Positions 10,201 to 18,456 are shown, counted from the stretch's first letter. The stretch is DNA of 64,000 nt from Bradyrhizobium sp. ISRA464 (GCF_029910095.1 NZ_CP094526.1:3348001-3412000); one strand, 5' to 3'. Notes: generated from the letters alone by a model not told the origin. A program made the numbers and translations.

Positions 10201-10445
10201 TCGCCGTCATGGCGGGGCTGTTGCCGATCATGTGGAGCACGGGCACGGGGTCCGAGATCATGCAGCGCATCGCGGTGCCGATGATCGGCGGCATGATGTC
10301 GTCGACCCTGCTGACGCTGATCGTGATTCCCGCGATCTTTGGGCTGGTCAAAGGGTTCCGTTTGCCTCCTGCGGGCAAATCACGGCCGCCGGCAAAGACG
10401 AAATCGATTGTAGCGAAAGTGAGAGAGCTGGAGCCAGCCGAGTGA
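7260..10445 (+). CDS. cusA: CusA-type Cu(I)/Ag(I) RND efflux pump
   Basis: Proton-driven trimeric inner-membrane pump of 1061 aa, full length. The TM4 signature AIAIGAMIDAAIVMIENAHK matches the monovalent-metal (CusA) subgroup and not the DDE-type CzcA motif of Zn/Co/Cd pumps. Twelve membrane spans and two large periplasmic loops can be traced. Met-containing loop segments (MPIKARIDMLSTGI) fit the known methionine relay. It is translationally coupled to cusB. A 994-residue open frame on the opposite strand is only a codon-bias shadow. Confidence 0.94.
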   Translation: MIARVIAWSARNLLLVLFGTGFAAAAGLYALVHLPLDAIPDLSDTQVIVYTEYPGQAPQVIEDQVTYPLATAMLTVPKSKVVRGFSFFGVSFVYVIFEDGTDIYWARSRVLEFLNGAASRLPAGVSPTIGPDATGVGWVYQYAVTSKELNLADTRTIQDWNLKFALAKAEGVAEVASVGGFVKQYNVILDPQRMRDRGITMQRMREAIRASNADVGGRTVELSEFEYVIRGKGYLKSINDLGNIVLKIDNGTPVLLRDVARVELGPDERRGIAELNGEGEVASGIVLQRFGMNALEVIENVKKRFSEIATSLPKSVEIVPVYDRSNLIYAAIDTLKRTLIEESAIVALVCILFLLHVRSALVAILMLPVGVLMAFGAMKLLGIGSNIMSLGGIAIAIGAMIDAAIVMIENAHKHLERAAPGRSRVAILIEAAAEVGPALFFSLLVITVSFMPIFTLESQEGRLFSPLAFTKTFAMAAAALLSVTLVPALMVIFVRGRIVPEHRNPVNRFLIWIYRPVIQCVLRAKTLVILLALGALAISVWPARQLGTEFMPDLNEGTLLYMPTTLPGISVTKASELMQTQDRIIKSFPEVASVYGKAGRATTATDPAPPEMFETIINLKPKEQWPAGRTIDSLIAEMDKALQFPGVSNAWTMPIKARIDMLSTGIRTPVGVKVIGTDLAGIDKLAKQIEQVLKTVPGTSSAYAERSLGGYYLEITPNREALSRYGIAVQDVQDTIATALGGQSVTTTVEGRQRFTVNMRYPRDLRDNPQAIASDILVPMPAGGAVPLGEVADVTPARGPTSIRTENGQLATYVYVDIRDRDLGGYVADAQRAVQASIQFPPGTYVVWSGQYEYLQRAMARLKIVVPATLLIIFLLLYLNFRSITETMIVMLSLPFALVGGLWLMWWLGFNLSVAVAVGFIALAGVAAETGVVMLIYLNQALAEVRQRRAAEGEALSQTDLREAIMEGAVERVRPKMMTVVAVMAGLLPIMWSTGTGSEIMQRIAVPMIGGMMSSTLLTLIVIPAIFGLVKGFRLPPAGKSRPPAKTKSIVAKVRELEPAE

Positions 10446-10476
10446 GGGAGCCGGAGCCAGCCGGATGAGGTGATCC

Positions 10477-10590
10477 ATGATGCACGACATGATGCCGGGA
10501 ATGATGTGGGGCATGAGCCTGATTGGTGTACTCGTCGTCGTGGTCCTGATTCTGGCGGCCGCGGCTTTGGTCAAATATCTTCGTTCCTGA
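10477..10590 (+). CDS. 37-residue Met/His-rich single-pass membrane peptide
   Basis: Starts ATGATGCAC and reads MMHDMMPGMMWGM, then a hydrophobic helix (SLIGVLVVVVLILAAAALV) and a basic tail KYLRS. Six of the first 13 residues are Met and one is His, a soft-metal binding composition. It sits 31 bp after cusA and 16 bp before the cytochrome gene, on the same strand, so it is likely cotranscribed. No named family is recognised. A metal-sensing or pump-modulating peptide is an inference. Confidence 0.6.
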   Translation: MMHDMMPGMMWGMSLIGVLVVVVLILAAAALVKYLRS

Positions 10591-10606
10591 AGCCGAGGAG
10601 GCCAAA

Positions 10607-11322
10607 ATGAAGCCCTGTCGAATTGTGGTACTCGCGACTCTCGCTTTCGTGTCGCCGGTGTTGGCCCAGAACGGCGATCCGTCACGTGGGCGACAGGATT
10701 TTCAGGCTTGCGTGCCGTGTCACTCGCTTGAACCTGACCGCAACATGACCGGGCCGAGCCTCGCAAACCTCTGGGGCGCAAGGCGGGAAGCCTGCCGAGC
10801 TTCGACCGTTACTCCGACACGCTAAAAGCTTCGGGGATCATTTGGGACGACCGCTCGCTGGACGCCTGGTTGACCGATCCGCAACGCATGGTGCCGGACA
10901 ATGAGATGCCGTTCGAAGGGATCAAGGATTCACGCGTTCGCTCGGACCTGTTGGCGTTCCTCAAGCAGGCCACCAAACCCGGGGCCGCGCCGGACCGAAC
11001 CGCCGAAAATCGCATGAAGGGGATGGGCGGCATGATGGGAGGTATGATGGGCGGCAATCGCGCTCCCAATCTGAAGACCCTGGAGCCCGGACAGCGCGTG
11101 ACGGGCATCACGCACTGCCGCGACACCTATCGCGTGATCACCGCCGACGGTAAGACGCGCCATTTCTGGGAACGCAATCTGCGTCTGAAGACGGATTCCA
11201 GCCAGGAGGGCCCGCAGAGGGGAGCGCCAGCAATTGTCCCCGCAGGAATGATGGGCGACCGTGCCGACGTGATCTTCGCGGCTCCAGAGGAGATCAGCAA
11301 GACTATCGAAGGACGGTGCTGA
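10607..11322 (+). pseudogene. Cytochrome c family protein with a one-base frameshift
   Basis: The first frame (10607-10825) has a Sec signal and a heme site ACVPCHS (Cys35, Cys38, His39), reading as far as GPSLANLWG. At about 10777-10779 one base appears to be missing. The downstream frame continues the cytochrome fold as KAGSLPSFDRYSDTLKASG, with an axial-Met candidate in NEMPFEGI, then a Met/Gly linker and a second domain ending TIEGRC. Restoring one base gives about 239 aa. It is the sixth gene of the copper operon. Either a recent inactivation or a sequence error. Confidence 0.75.
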
Positions 11323-11437
11323 TTTCCGAATCGTCGCGTTGAGCGCGGAGCACAATGCCCGGATTGGCGCAGTTCCGCGTGCATGAACTTGAACCAGCTG
11401 CGTAGGCAGCCGTATCCTGTCTCTGGAAAGAAGGCCA

Positions 11438-12187
11438 ATGAGCGATTGCTGCGAGCGGAAGACATCCGAATGCTGTGCACAACCGCCGCTGACGCTGCTG
11501 AAGAACGCTGGCGTGCCGACAGTGGAGCGCCATCGCGCGGCTGACGCGTGCTGCTCGGGCGGCGTTCCGGTCTTTGACGGTCTCAATCCGCGCTACAAGC
11601 GCGTTCTCTGGACAGTCATCGGCATCAACGGCGCAATGTTCCTGACCGAGATGATCGCGGGTCAGCTGGCCGGATCGCAGGCGCTCAAGGCGGATGCGCT
11701 CGACTTCCTTGCCGATACGGTCACCTATGGACTGAGCCTTGCCGTGATCGGCGCCAGCCTGCGAACGCGTGCCTTCGCGGCGCTATTGAAGGGCACTTCG
11801 CTGAGCCTGATGGCGCTGTGGGTGTTCGGCTCGACCGTTTATCAGACCCTCATTCTCGGTGTTCCGAAAGCCGAGGTGATGGGTGCAATAGGCACCTTGG
11901 CGCTCGCTGCGAACTTGGCGTCCGTTCTGCTCTTGCTGCCGTACAAGGACGGCGACGCCAATGTCCGCTCGGTCTGGCTCTGCTCGCGCAACGACGCGAT
12001 GGGAAACCTCGTCGTGATGGTGGCCGCCCTGGGCGTTTGGGGAACAGCCACGCGATGGCCCGATATCGCAGTCGCCGCCGTCATGGCGGTGATATTCCTC
12101 ACCTCGTCGGTGCAGATTCTGCGGCAGGCGTGGGCCGAGCATCGTGAGGCAGCGGCGCTACGCAGTCCGACTGCGGCGCATGGCTGA
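11438..12187 (+). CDS. Cation diffusion facilitator-like transporter with Cys-rich N terminus
   Basis: 249 aa. A cytosolic N terminus with three Cys pairs (SDCCERK, ECCAQP, ACCSGG) precedes about six membrane helices. The CDF helix-2 Asp motif is present (ADALDFLADTVTYG), as is the helix-5 CSRNDAMGNLVVM equivalent of the HxxxD site. The short length means the cytosolic C-terminal domain is absent. It follows the copper genes on the same strand after a 115-bp gap. Likely exports or sequesters a heavy metal; which ion is not determined. Confidence 0.8.
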   Translation: MSDCCERKTSECCAQPPLTLLKNAGVPTVERHRAADACCSGGVPVFDGLNPRYKRVLWTVIGINGAMFLTEMIAGQLAGSQALKADALDFLADTVTYGLSLAVIGASLRTRAFAALLKGTSLSLMALWVFGSTVYQTLILGVPKAEVMGAIGTLALAANLASVLLLLPYKDGDANVRSVWLCSRNDAMGNLVVMVAALGVWGTATRWPDIAVAAVMAVIFLTSSVQILRQAWAEHREAAALRSPTAAHG

Positions 12188-12273
12188 TTGAGCCACACAT
12201 GAGTGTGTGCACCGGGCGTCGTGCGGTTACGCCGGTGCGATGCCGGTCGATCGCGCGCCGTTTGGCCAATTCC

Positions 12274-12510
12274 TCATTGGCCACCATACGCGGTCTCGCC
12301 GCAGCATTTCCCGTCCGCCTGGACGGGAGGGCAGGGCACCGAACCGTAGGAGCAGAACACGCAACAATCGCCGTCCTTGGGCTTGAGCCGGATGCCGCAA
12401 CCCTTGCAGTCGTAGAAGAACTGGCAGGCGTCAGTCGGCATGGTAACGGCTTCGGCGAAGCCGCAGGCCGGGCAGGTCAGGGTGGAGACGAGTTGCATGC
12501 CGCGCTTCAT
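12274..12510 (-). CDS. Small Cys-rich zinc-ribbon protein (GDCCVFCSYGS type)
   Basis: 78 aa from ATG 12510. It holds CPACGF, a CKGCG pair and the motif GDCCVFCSYGS, followed by CPP and CC near the end: eleven cysteines, arranged as paired metal sites. Proteins carrying this motif are commonly found next to mercury and copper resistance genes. It is convergent with the CDF-type gene. The most likely role is metal binding or a zinc-ribbon scaffold. Confidence 0.75.
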   Translation of the reverse strand: MKRGMQLVSTLTCPACGFAEAVTMPTDACQFFYDCKGCGIRLKPKDGDCCVFCSYGSVPCPPVQADGKCCGETAYGGQ

Positions 12511-12828
12511 CCCGGGTCTGTCTTGTCGATTGGCGCGTGCGTGAAATCGCACTCCTCGCACATGTTCACGCAGGCCTGAATATGGGCGTTCCTCCGATCC
12601 GCGACAACAAGTCCCGGCTGCGCCCTCGGCGGTTGTGTCTGGGGCGATGCGGGGATTCGCTCGCCGCCCCAGGCGCGATCGTCAGGGCGTGTGTGCCTGA
12701 TGCCGCGGGACCGGCGAAGAGCCAACATTAACTCTACTCTGCCGAAAACACGTTGATCGGCCGTAGCGCTGGAACGCGATCGGCATTGGTGCGTTGCTGT
12801 GCATTCCAGCGCACAGAAAGGCCTCCCC

Positions 12829-13113
12829 ATGAAAGTCCACGCCGCGGTCATGCTGATAGCTACACTCATGCTGTCGGGAACCGTGCTGGCGCAGAGCTCC
12901 GGCCCGTCGGCCGGCGGCCCCGCCGGAGGTGGACAGGCCGCCAATGTCACGACGACGGGCCAGGCGCTGAACAGCGCCAAGAAGACCGGCGACAGCGGCC
13001 CGCCGATCGACAAGGCGGCGCGTCAGGCGAAGCCGGACGCGGGCGCCGCGAGCAATACGGTCGGCGTGAACCGCAGGTCCAAGACCGACCGGCGCAACGA
13101 GCACTATCCATAG
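12829..13113 (+). CDS. Small secreted protein, unknown function
   Basis: 94 aa. Sec signal MKVHAAVMLIATLMLSG ending near VLAQS, then a Gly/Ser/Ala-rich, probably disordered mature part that turns basic at the C terminus (NRRSKTDRRNEHYP). ATG 12829 is preferred because it opens the signal peptide. No domain recognised. Confidence 0.6.
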   Translation: MKVHAAVMLIATLMLSGTVLAQSSGPSAGGPAGGGQAANVTTTGQALNSAKKTGDSGPPIDKAARQAKPDAGAASNTVGVNRRSKTDRRNEHYP

Positions 13114-13161
13114 AGCCGCAACCGCTGCGATGCCGTCGACCGGGAGCGGGTGCGCCGTTCC

Positions 13162-13370
13162 ATGGTCGAGATATCGTCGCCCTTGATCATCGCGCTGCCG
13201 CTGAACCGGATCTCGGCGGCGGCGCTGCGGGTTCTGGCTGGGTTGCTCGCGTGTTCAGCAACGACGCGCTGCTGGTGCTTGCGACGCTGTGTTCGACCGG
13301 CGCGCTTTTGATACTGCGCATTCTCGGTCGCCGCCGGCGCATGATCGCAATAACCGTCACCACGTCATAA
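13162..13370 (+). pseudogene. Small two-helix membrane protein, frame broken
   Basis: The first frame reads MVEISSPLIIALPLNRISA then VLAGLLA. At about 13250 the sense shifts by one base into VFSNDALLVLATLCST and LLILRILGRRRRM, ending at 13370. Joined, it would be a ~69-residue protein with two hydrophobic helices and a basic tail. Inferred from hydropathy continuity only. Confidence 0.4.
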
Positions 13371-13372
13371 CG

Positions 13373-13409
13373 AAAAAGCCGGCGCGGTCGTATCGACCGC
13401 ACCGGCGGG
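13373..13409 (-). terminator. Intrinsic terminator of the TPR gene
   Basis: On the minus strand GCCGGTGCGGTCG pairs with CGACCGCGCCGGC around a 3-nt loop, followed by CTTTTTCG. It lies about 20 bp past the stop of the 13429-13974 gene. Confidence 0.85.
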
Positions 13410-13428
13410 ATGCTTCGATGTCATCTGC

Positions 13429-13974
13429 TCAGTAGACGAGGGCGGTGCCCGGCGGCTTCTCCAGCGCCGCGGCGAGCGAGCGGTATTCCTCGCTGTTGGT
13501 GCCGGCGAGCTGCGCGATGCGGTTCAGATGATACTGCGCCTGGTCGCGGTTGCCCTGCTCGAGCTGCCACAGGCCGTAATACTGCCAGGTGCGCACGTGG
13601 TTGGGGTCGGCCTTGAGCGCACGCTCGTACCAGATCTGCGACACCTTGTAGTCGCCGAGCTTGCGATAGGAGTAGCCGATCAGGTTGGCGACGTCGGCGC
13701 GATCGTCCTGACCCAGCGCCTTCAACTGCTCGATCGCGGCGGCGTAGTCGTGGCGATCATAGATCGTGGCGTAGGCCGCGTGATAACCGGCCAGGAATTT
13801 CTGGTCGTCGATCGACGATCTCCTGTCTTTCTTGCTTGCCTTCTTGCCCTTGCCGCTGTCGGATGCGGGCGGGGACGGTTGGTCGCCGCCCGCCGCGTAG
13901 GCCTTGATGACGGGGCCGCCTGCTAGCGCCATCGAGAGCACCGCGAGGGTCAAAAACCTTGTCGTCCTGCTCAT
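13429..13974 (-). CDS. Exported TPR-repeat protein
   Basis: 181 aa from ATG 13974, which opens the signal peptide RTTRFLTLAVLSMALAGGP. A Lys/Ser-rich linker (GKGKKASKKDRR) is followed by about three tetratricopeptide repeats (AAIEQLKALGQ, ANLIGYSYRKLGDYKVS, ALKADPNHVRTWQYYGLW). TPR proteins of this kind scaffold periplasmic or envelope assemblies; no specific partner is indicated. Confidence 0.75.
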   Translation of the reverse strand: MSRTTRFLTLAVLSMALAGGPVIKAYAAGGDQPSPPASDSGKGKKASKKDRRSSIDDQKFLAGYHAAYATIYDRHDYAAAIEQLKALGQDDRADVANLIGYSYRKLGDYKVSQIWYERALKADPNHVRTWQYYGLWQLEQGNRDQAQYHLNRIAQLAGTNSEEYRSLAAALEKPPGTALVY

Positions 13975-14250
13975 TCTTCGTCGCTCCCTGAGTTCCTGAT
14001 CGCGCTCGGTAATCCTACACCGAAGCCTGTCGACTTGAACACCTAGGGCATCAGAACATTCCCGGCCGCCGCACGAATCCCCGTGACCCCTGCGCCCCGG
14101 GCACATGACAAAGATGTCATTCACATGAATGAAGACCGTCAGCGTCCTTCAGGACGGGTTCAGTGCGCGGTCTCTAAGGTCGCCTCCATTGATCGGCGAG
14201 GCCGACCATCCGGCCGGGTACCTCTCGATCCCGTGGAAGAGGAGACCACC

Positions 14251-14574
14251 ATGTTGAAGTCGATTTCCGCAGCGCTGCTCGCCATGTCCGTGATCGCTGC
14301 CCCGGCGCTCGCCGCCGAGCAGGCCAAGACCGCCACCCCCGCGCCTGCGACGACCCCCGCGCCGGCAACCAAACCCGCGCCCGTGATCAAGAGCGAGCAG
14401 GAGCCGTCGAAGGCCCTGAACGCCAACGCGAAGATGGACCGTCATCACTATCGCCATCATCGCCACCACAAACATATGGGCCTGTTGAAGGTGCAGAAGG
14501 CGCCGAAGCACGCCAGCAAGCACGTCAAGGCGAAGGTCGCGATCAAGCACGTCGCGCCGGTCAAGCGCGGCTGA
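14251..14574 (+). CDS. Small secreted His/Lys-rich protein
   Basis: 107 aa. Signal peptide MLKSISAALLAMSVIAAPALA, then a Pro/Ala/Thr linker, a His cluster (DRHHYRHHRHHKH) and a Lys-rich basic tail. A GAGGAG ribosome-binding site lies just before ATG 14251. The His cluster suggests metal or polyanion binding, but no function is known. Confidence 0.65.
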   Translation: MLKSISAALLAMSVIAAPALAAEQAKTATPAPATTPAPATKPAPVIKSEQEPSKALNANAKMDRHHYRHHRHHKHMGLLKVQKAPKHASKHVKAKVAIKHVAPVKRG

Positions 14575-14764
14575 AACTGATCCGCCGGCGTGGTTTCGAT
14601 CCACATTGCCCCGCCGCGCCGACGGATGTCAGACCCGGCCCGTTCGCCATTGCTTCCCCAATGGCGGTGGGCCGGTGTGCTGTCGGGGCCTCAGGCCCCG
14701 CAAGATAACCGAGTTGCGAATTCCATTCCGGCGCCGGGCGGTCTAAGAGATCGTCACGGGGATC

Positions 14765-15214
14765 ATGGAACTGCGACACTTACGGCGACACTTGGGGATT
14801 TCAGCTAAACTGGCGGCGATGCTGCTGCTGTCGATCGGGCTAGCCGGCTGTGCCGGCGGCGGCGACAGCGGTCCAATCTCCTTCACCTCCGATCGCGGCG
14901 TGACCGAGCAGCCGTTTCCGACCAACTACCGCGCCGAGATCCTGGCGTTCATGCGGACCTACCTGAACAATCCGGTGGGCGTACACGATGGCGCCATTGC
15001 AGAGCCGGTGCAGCGTACGATAGGCGGCCGGTTGCGCTACGTGGTGTGCGTGCGCTACAGCGCAAAGGACACGGATGGAAATTACCGCCCGGCGCGTGAG
15101 CGCGGCCTTATCTTCGTCGACGGCCGGCTCGACCGCATCATGGAGAACGCCGCCGAGCCCTGTGCCGGCGTCTCCTACGGGCCGTTTGCCGAACTGGGCA
15201 ATATGTCGCGGTAG
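14765..15214 (+). CDS. Predicted lipoprotein, unknown function
   Basis: 149 aa with a lipobox (SIGLAGCAGG; lipidated Cys near residue 28) after a basic N terminus and hydrophobic core. The mature part is a compact alpha/beta domain (YRAEILAFMRTYLNN, GRLRYVVCVRYSAK, GLIFVDGRLDRI). Monocistronic; no named family recognised. Confidence 0.75.
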   Translation: MELRHLRRHLGISAKLAAMLLLSIGLAGCAGGGDSGPISFTSDRGVTEQPFPTNYRAEILAFMRTYLNNPVGVHDGAIAEPVQRTIGGRLRYVVCVRYSAKDTDGNYRPARERGLIFVDGRLDRIMENAAEPCAGVSYGPFAELGNMSR

Positions 15215-15480
15215 CGCGGTCTGCCTGATCATCGGACGGTTAGCCTGAGCCGATCACTTTTCGGGGAGTGCTGAACCTTGGCTTAGGTATTTGCGACTTC
15301 CGTGAGGCGAGGGAGTGATCACTTAACCGATAAAAAACCTTCTGTGATCAGGAACAAACGGCCGTCGTTGCCGCTCTGTCACAGCTCGGGAAGATCACGG
15401 CTGCGGCATTGCCCCAAAGCAACCTAATTGAGGTCACGTTGTTTGGGTTGGTAGCGCAACGCTAGTAATGGGGACCACCA

Positions 15481-16197
15481 ATGAAGAAGTTTCTGCTCGG
15501 CACCGTCGCCCTGGCCGCTCTTGCGAGCCCGGCGCTTGCGGCTGACATGCCGGCACGCACCTATACCAAGGCACCGCCGCCCGTGACCGCGCCTGCGCTT
15601 GTCTACAACTGGACCGGGTTCTACATCGGCGGCCATGTTGGCGGCGCGTTCACCGACGGCACCAACCTGATGGGCAGCGACGCGCGCTTCATGGGTGGCG
15701 TGCAGGGCGGCTTCGACTACCAGTTCGCGCCGAACTGGGTGATGGGTATCGAGGCGCAGTATAGCTGGCTGCCGAGCTCGTCGAACAATGGCGTGCTGTT
15801 CCCGGCGGGTACGCTCGTGACCGGCAATACCGACCAGATCGGTTCGGTGACCGGTCGCCTTGGCTACACCTGGGGTCCGGCGCTGCTCTACGCCAAGGGC
15901 GGTTACGCCTGGCGTGACAACAACAACATCACCGCCACGGTCGGCGGCGTGCCAGCGGCGTTCACCACCGACGGCAACCACAGGGACGGCTACACGGTCG
16001 GCGCGGGCCTCGAATACATGTTCGCGCCGAGCTGGTCGGCCAAGGCCGAATACCAGTACTATAATTTCGGCAAGACCACGTTCACGGGCGGCCCGGCCGA
16101 CATTGTCGGCACGAGCTTCCGCAACGACGAGCACACCGTCAAGCTGGGCATCAACTATCGCTTCGGTTGGGGCGGCCCGGTGGGCAGCAACTACTGA
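15481..16197 (+). CDS. Omp25/RopB-like outer-membrane beta-barrel protein
   Basis: 238 aa. Signal peptide MKKFLLGTVALAALASPALA, then a Pro-rich start (KAPPPVTAP) and WTGFYIGGHVGGAF, the usual opening of the 8-strand porin family of Rhizobiales. Alternating amphipathic strands run to the last one, HTVKLGINYRFGWGGP. The segment just upstream, 15215-15480, is AT-rich for this genome and probably holds the promoter. A strong terminator follows. Confidence 0.88.
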   Translation: MKKFLLGTVALAALASPALAADMPARTYTKAPPPVTAPALVYNWTGFYIGGHVGGAFTDGTNLMGSDARFMGGVQGGFDYQFAPNWVMGIEAQYSWLPSSSNNGVLFPAGTLVTGNTDQIGSVTGRLGYTWGPALLYAKGGYAWRDNNNITATVGGVPAAFTTDGNHRDGYTVGAGLEYMFAPSWSAKAEYQYYNFGKTTFTGGPADIVGTSFRNDEHTVKLGINYRFGWGGPVGSNY

Positions 16198-16220
16198 TCG
16201 TCAGTTCGTTTGAAATGCGC

Positions 16221-16246
16221 AAAGGCCGGCTTCCAGCCGGCCTTTT
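16221..16246 (+). terminator. Intrinsic terminator of the outer-membrane protein gene
   Basis: AAAGGCCGGC pairs with GCCGGCCTTTT around TTCCA, about 24 bp after the stop. Confidence 0.9.
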
Positions 16247-16355
16247 GTTCAGCGCGATCGCGCCTCGCATGAAATGCAAAAAATAATTCCTGCCTTGCAC
16301 GGAACTTTCATCGTGATGCGCTATTATGCGGCTGCCGGGTGGTGGACAAACAAAC

Positions 16356-16595
16356 ATGCGTAAAGTTGCGTTAGGTCTCATTCTCTCTGCGGTCTCCGTG
16401 CCGTGCTTTGCCCAGACGGTCCTCAAATCCGAGCCCCTGATCCTTGCACCCTATGAGGTCGTGCTCGTGCAGGACGCATCCTGTCCGACCGGCAAGGTCC
16501 TCAAGGTCACCGGCGCAATCCGGGGTCTCCATCGACGGAAGGTCTGTGTTTCGCTCGCCTCCGAGCAAGCTTCGCTCGCGACGGCGACGCCGTAA
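16356..16595 (+). CDS. Small secreted protein, unknown function
   Basis: 79 aa from ATG 16356. Signal peptide MRKVALGLILSAVSVPCFAQ, then a short mature domain with two Cys (DASCPTGK, RKVCVSL) that could form a disulfide. Confidence 0.65.
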   Translation: MRKVALGLILSAVSVPCFAQTVLKSEPLILAPYEVVLVQDASCPTGKVLKVTGAIRGLHRRKVCVSLASEQASLATATP

Positions 16596-16655
16596 AGCCG
16601 CAGGATTTTCCCCTATGCACGTCGGGTCCGCGCAAGCGCCCCGAAGCGGCAGACG

Positions 16656-16910
16656 TCACGAGTTCAGCCGCGGCTCTATGCGCGCTTCAAGATCGGCGTC
16701 CGCCTTGTTCTTGTCCGGATCCTCGTTCGGGTCGAGCTGGCAGGGACGGATCTCATAATCATTGTCCAGCACCGGGCGCGGCGAGCGCTTTTGCTCGTCG
16801 GTGACGGCATCAACCACCAGTCCGGATTTCTGGGCCAGGCTCCAGACGTCAGCCTCCGTCGGATAGGCCTTGCTCAGTTTGGCGTCCTGATAGAACAGTG
16901 CATACGGCAT
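16656..16910 (-). CDS. Small conserved-type protein, unknown function
   Basis: 84 aa from ATG 16910 (MPYALFYQDAKLSKAYPTE). Acidic, soluble, no signal peptide. The phrase GLVVDAVTDEQK and the acidic tail PNEDPDKNKADADLE suggest a small cytosolic domain. Convergent with the preceding gene. Confidence 0.6.
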   Translation of the reverse strand: MPYALFYQDAKLSKAYPTEADVWSLAQKSGLVVDAVTDEQKRSPRPVLDNDYEIRPCQLDPNEDPDKNKADADLEARIEPRLNS

Positions 16911-17125
16911 TTCGTCGCTCCCCCCGAAAACCCGACAACGCCGGCGCCGGTTAAGAGGTTTCCCCAAATGGTATCAGCGTTCCGATCACGGAACCGTGAT
17001 CGGATTGTCGCCAAGCCATTGAAAGTACGAACCATTCGGACCTTTCCGTGGCGCGCCTTGAGTCCTTAACGCGCGGTAAACCCGGCGAAAAAGAATCCCC
17101 GGGACTCTCTGGCTAGAATCGCCGG

Positions 17126-17245
17126 ATGCTCCGTTCCATGAGAGCGATCCTGCAGACCCCGAATGAACGCGTGCTGTTCGCGCTGGCGGTAACGCTGCTG
17201 GCAGCCTGCGCCGCGAATGTGGCGCTGGTCTGGGCGTGGCTCTAG
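17126..17245 (+). CDS. 39-residue hydrophobic peptide
   Basis: Reads MLRSMRAILQTPNERVLF and then one hydrophobic helix of about 19 residues. Its stop codon falls inside a degenerate copy of the 66-bp repeat (17239-17296). The only support is the clean start, basic N terminus and single helix. Confidence 0.35.
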   Translation: MLRSMRAILQTPNERVLFALAVTLLAACAANVALVWAWL

Positions 17246-17296
17246 ATTCTCGTTTCGCGCATTGTCGTCACGCGAAGCGTGCTCCACTGAAAACGC
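17239..17296. repeat. Degenerate copy of the 66-bp dispersed repeat
   Basis: Begins GCTCTAGATTCTCG and ends CCACTGAAAACGC, with several gaps relative to 781-846 and 32698-32763. Confidence 0.45.
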
Positions 17297-17432
17297 GTTG
17301 ACCCACGCGAAAACGCCGTGGCCGCCCGGCGGTCGGACCGATTGACGGTCCGTTCATTCCCTCCATCATCTCAAGCGACAACAAGAGCCCTCCGCACGAC
17401 CGGCGGATGGGCCATTGCGGGGTGGAGCGACC

Positions 17433-17801
17433 ATGATCGAAACACTGAAGGAGCGGGTCAATCGCGACGCGGGGCTGGTGCGCCGCGGCCGGTTTCTCAC
17501 GACGACCTTCCTGCTCGAGATCGGCAGGACGGCGTGGCTGATTGCGATCCATGAGGGCCGGATCGGATCGGTGACGAAGGGGCCGTTCGTGATGCCGTCG
17601 TCGTGCTTTGCGTTGCGCACCTCCGAGGCTGAGTGGGACAGGTTCTGCGAGCACCGGCCGCCGCCGGGCTCCAACGACCTGATGGCGTTGATCAAGCGGC
17701 GCGTGCTGAAGGCCGAGGGTGACCTCCAGGTGTTCATGGCGAACCTGCGCTACTTCAAGGAGGCGCTCGGCAAGCTGCGTCGCGAGGGAGTTGCCGCATG
17801 A
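17433..17801 (+). CDS. Unknown protein coupled to an alpha/beta hydrolase
   Basis: 122 aa from ATG 17433. It opens with TLKERVNRDAGLVRRGRFL and ends with a helical stretch (DLQVFMANLRYFKEALGKL). The layout (beta-rich centre WLIAIHEGRIGSV, C-terminal helix) resembles SCP2-like lipid-carrier domains, a weak visual match. Its stop overlaps the hydrolase start (ATGA), so the two are probably cotranslated and act on one pathway. Confidence 0.6.
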   Translation: MIETLKERVNRDAGLVRRGRFLTTTFLLEIGRTAWLIAIHEGRIGSVTKGPFVMPSSCFALRTSEAEWDRFCEHRPPPGSNDLMALIKRRVLKAEGDLQVFMANLRYFKEALGKLRREGVAA

Positions 17802-18370
17802 GCGCAAGGTTCGAACCGATCGTCGGCCGCTACATGCATCTCGAATTGTTCGGCCGGCCGCACCGCATCTATGTCGAGGAGGCGGGCGAGGGCACGCCGC
17901 TGCTTTGCCTGCACACCGCCGGCAGCGACGGCCGGCAATATCGCGGCCTGATGAACGATCCGCGTGTCACGCGCGATCATCGCGTCATCGCCTTCGACAT
18001 GCCCTGGCACGGCAAGTCCTCGCCGCCTGAAGGCTGGCATGACGAGGAGTACCAGCTCACCTCGGCGCAATACACGACGATGATCCTCGCCGTGATCGAT
18101 GCGCTCGAGCTCGACAAGCCGATCGTGATCGGTTGCTCGATCGGCGGACGGATCGCGCTGCAGATCGACACCAGGCGCTGCCCGCTGTTCCTGTTGTCCG
18201 GCGAGTACGACTATTCCTGTACGCCGGAGGAGACGCTGGCGGTGGCGAACAGCATTCCCGGAGCGGAGGCCACCATCATGAAAGGCCTCGGCCATTTCCC
18301 GATGAGCGAGGATCCGGGCGCGTTCTTGAAGCACCTGCTGCCGGTGCTGGAGAAGATCGCCGCGCGGTGA
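17798..18370 (+). CDS. Alpha/beta hydrolase lacking its lid region (probable in-frame deletion)
   Basis: 190 aa, against roughly 270-300 for the family. The N-terminal half is normal (LLCLHTAGSDGRQYRG, FDMPWHGKSSPP) through the nucleophile elbow GCSIGGRIALQ. It then jumps directly to DTRRCPLFLLSGEYD, with the His motif GLGHFPM following. About 80-90 residues, including the cap helices normally between these parts, are missing near 18163. The triad residues remain, but the substrate pocket is probably lost, so this may be a fresh pseudogene. Confidence 0.75.
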   Translation: MSARFEPIVGRYMHLELFGRPHRIYVEEAGEGTPLLCLHTAGSDGRQYRGLMNDPRVTRDHRVIAFDMPWHGKSSPPEGWHDEEYQLTSAQYTTMILAVIDALELDKPIVIGCSIGGRIALQIDTRRCPLFLLSGEYDYSCTPEETLAVANSIPGAEATIMKGLGHFPMSEDPGAFLKHLLPVLEKIAAR

Positions 18371-18456
18371 GGCCATGCGCGACACTGCGCTCGCTCTCCC
18401 GCGTGCAGGGAGCTGCTGCGCTTCGGCGCCCTTGGGTGGGATTTATTATCCGCCGC

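Noticed and set aside
12753..13370. 205-codon plus-strand frame overlapping the small secreted protein
   Set aside because: Its first two thirds are an Arg-rich shadow of the 12829-13113 gene; only the last part looks coding and is treated as the 13162-13370 broken gene.
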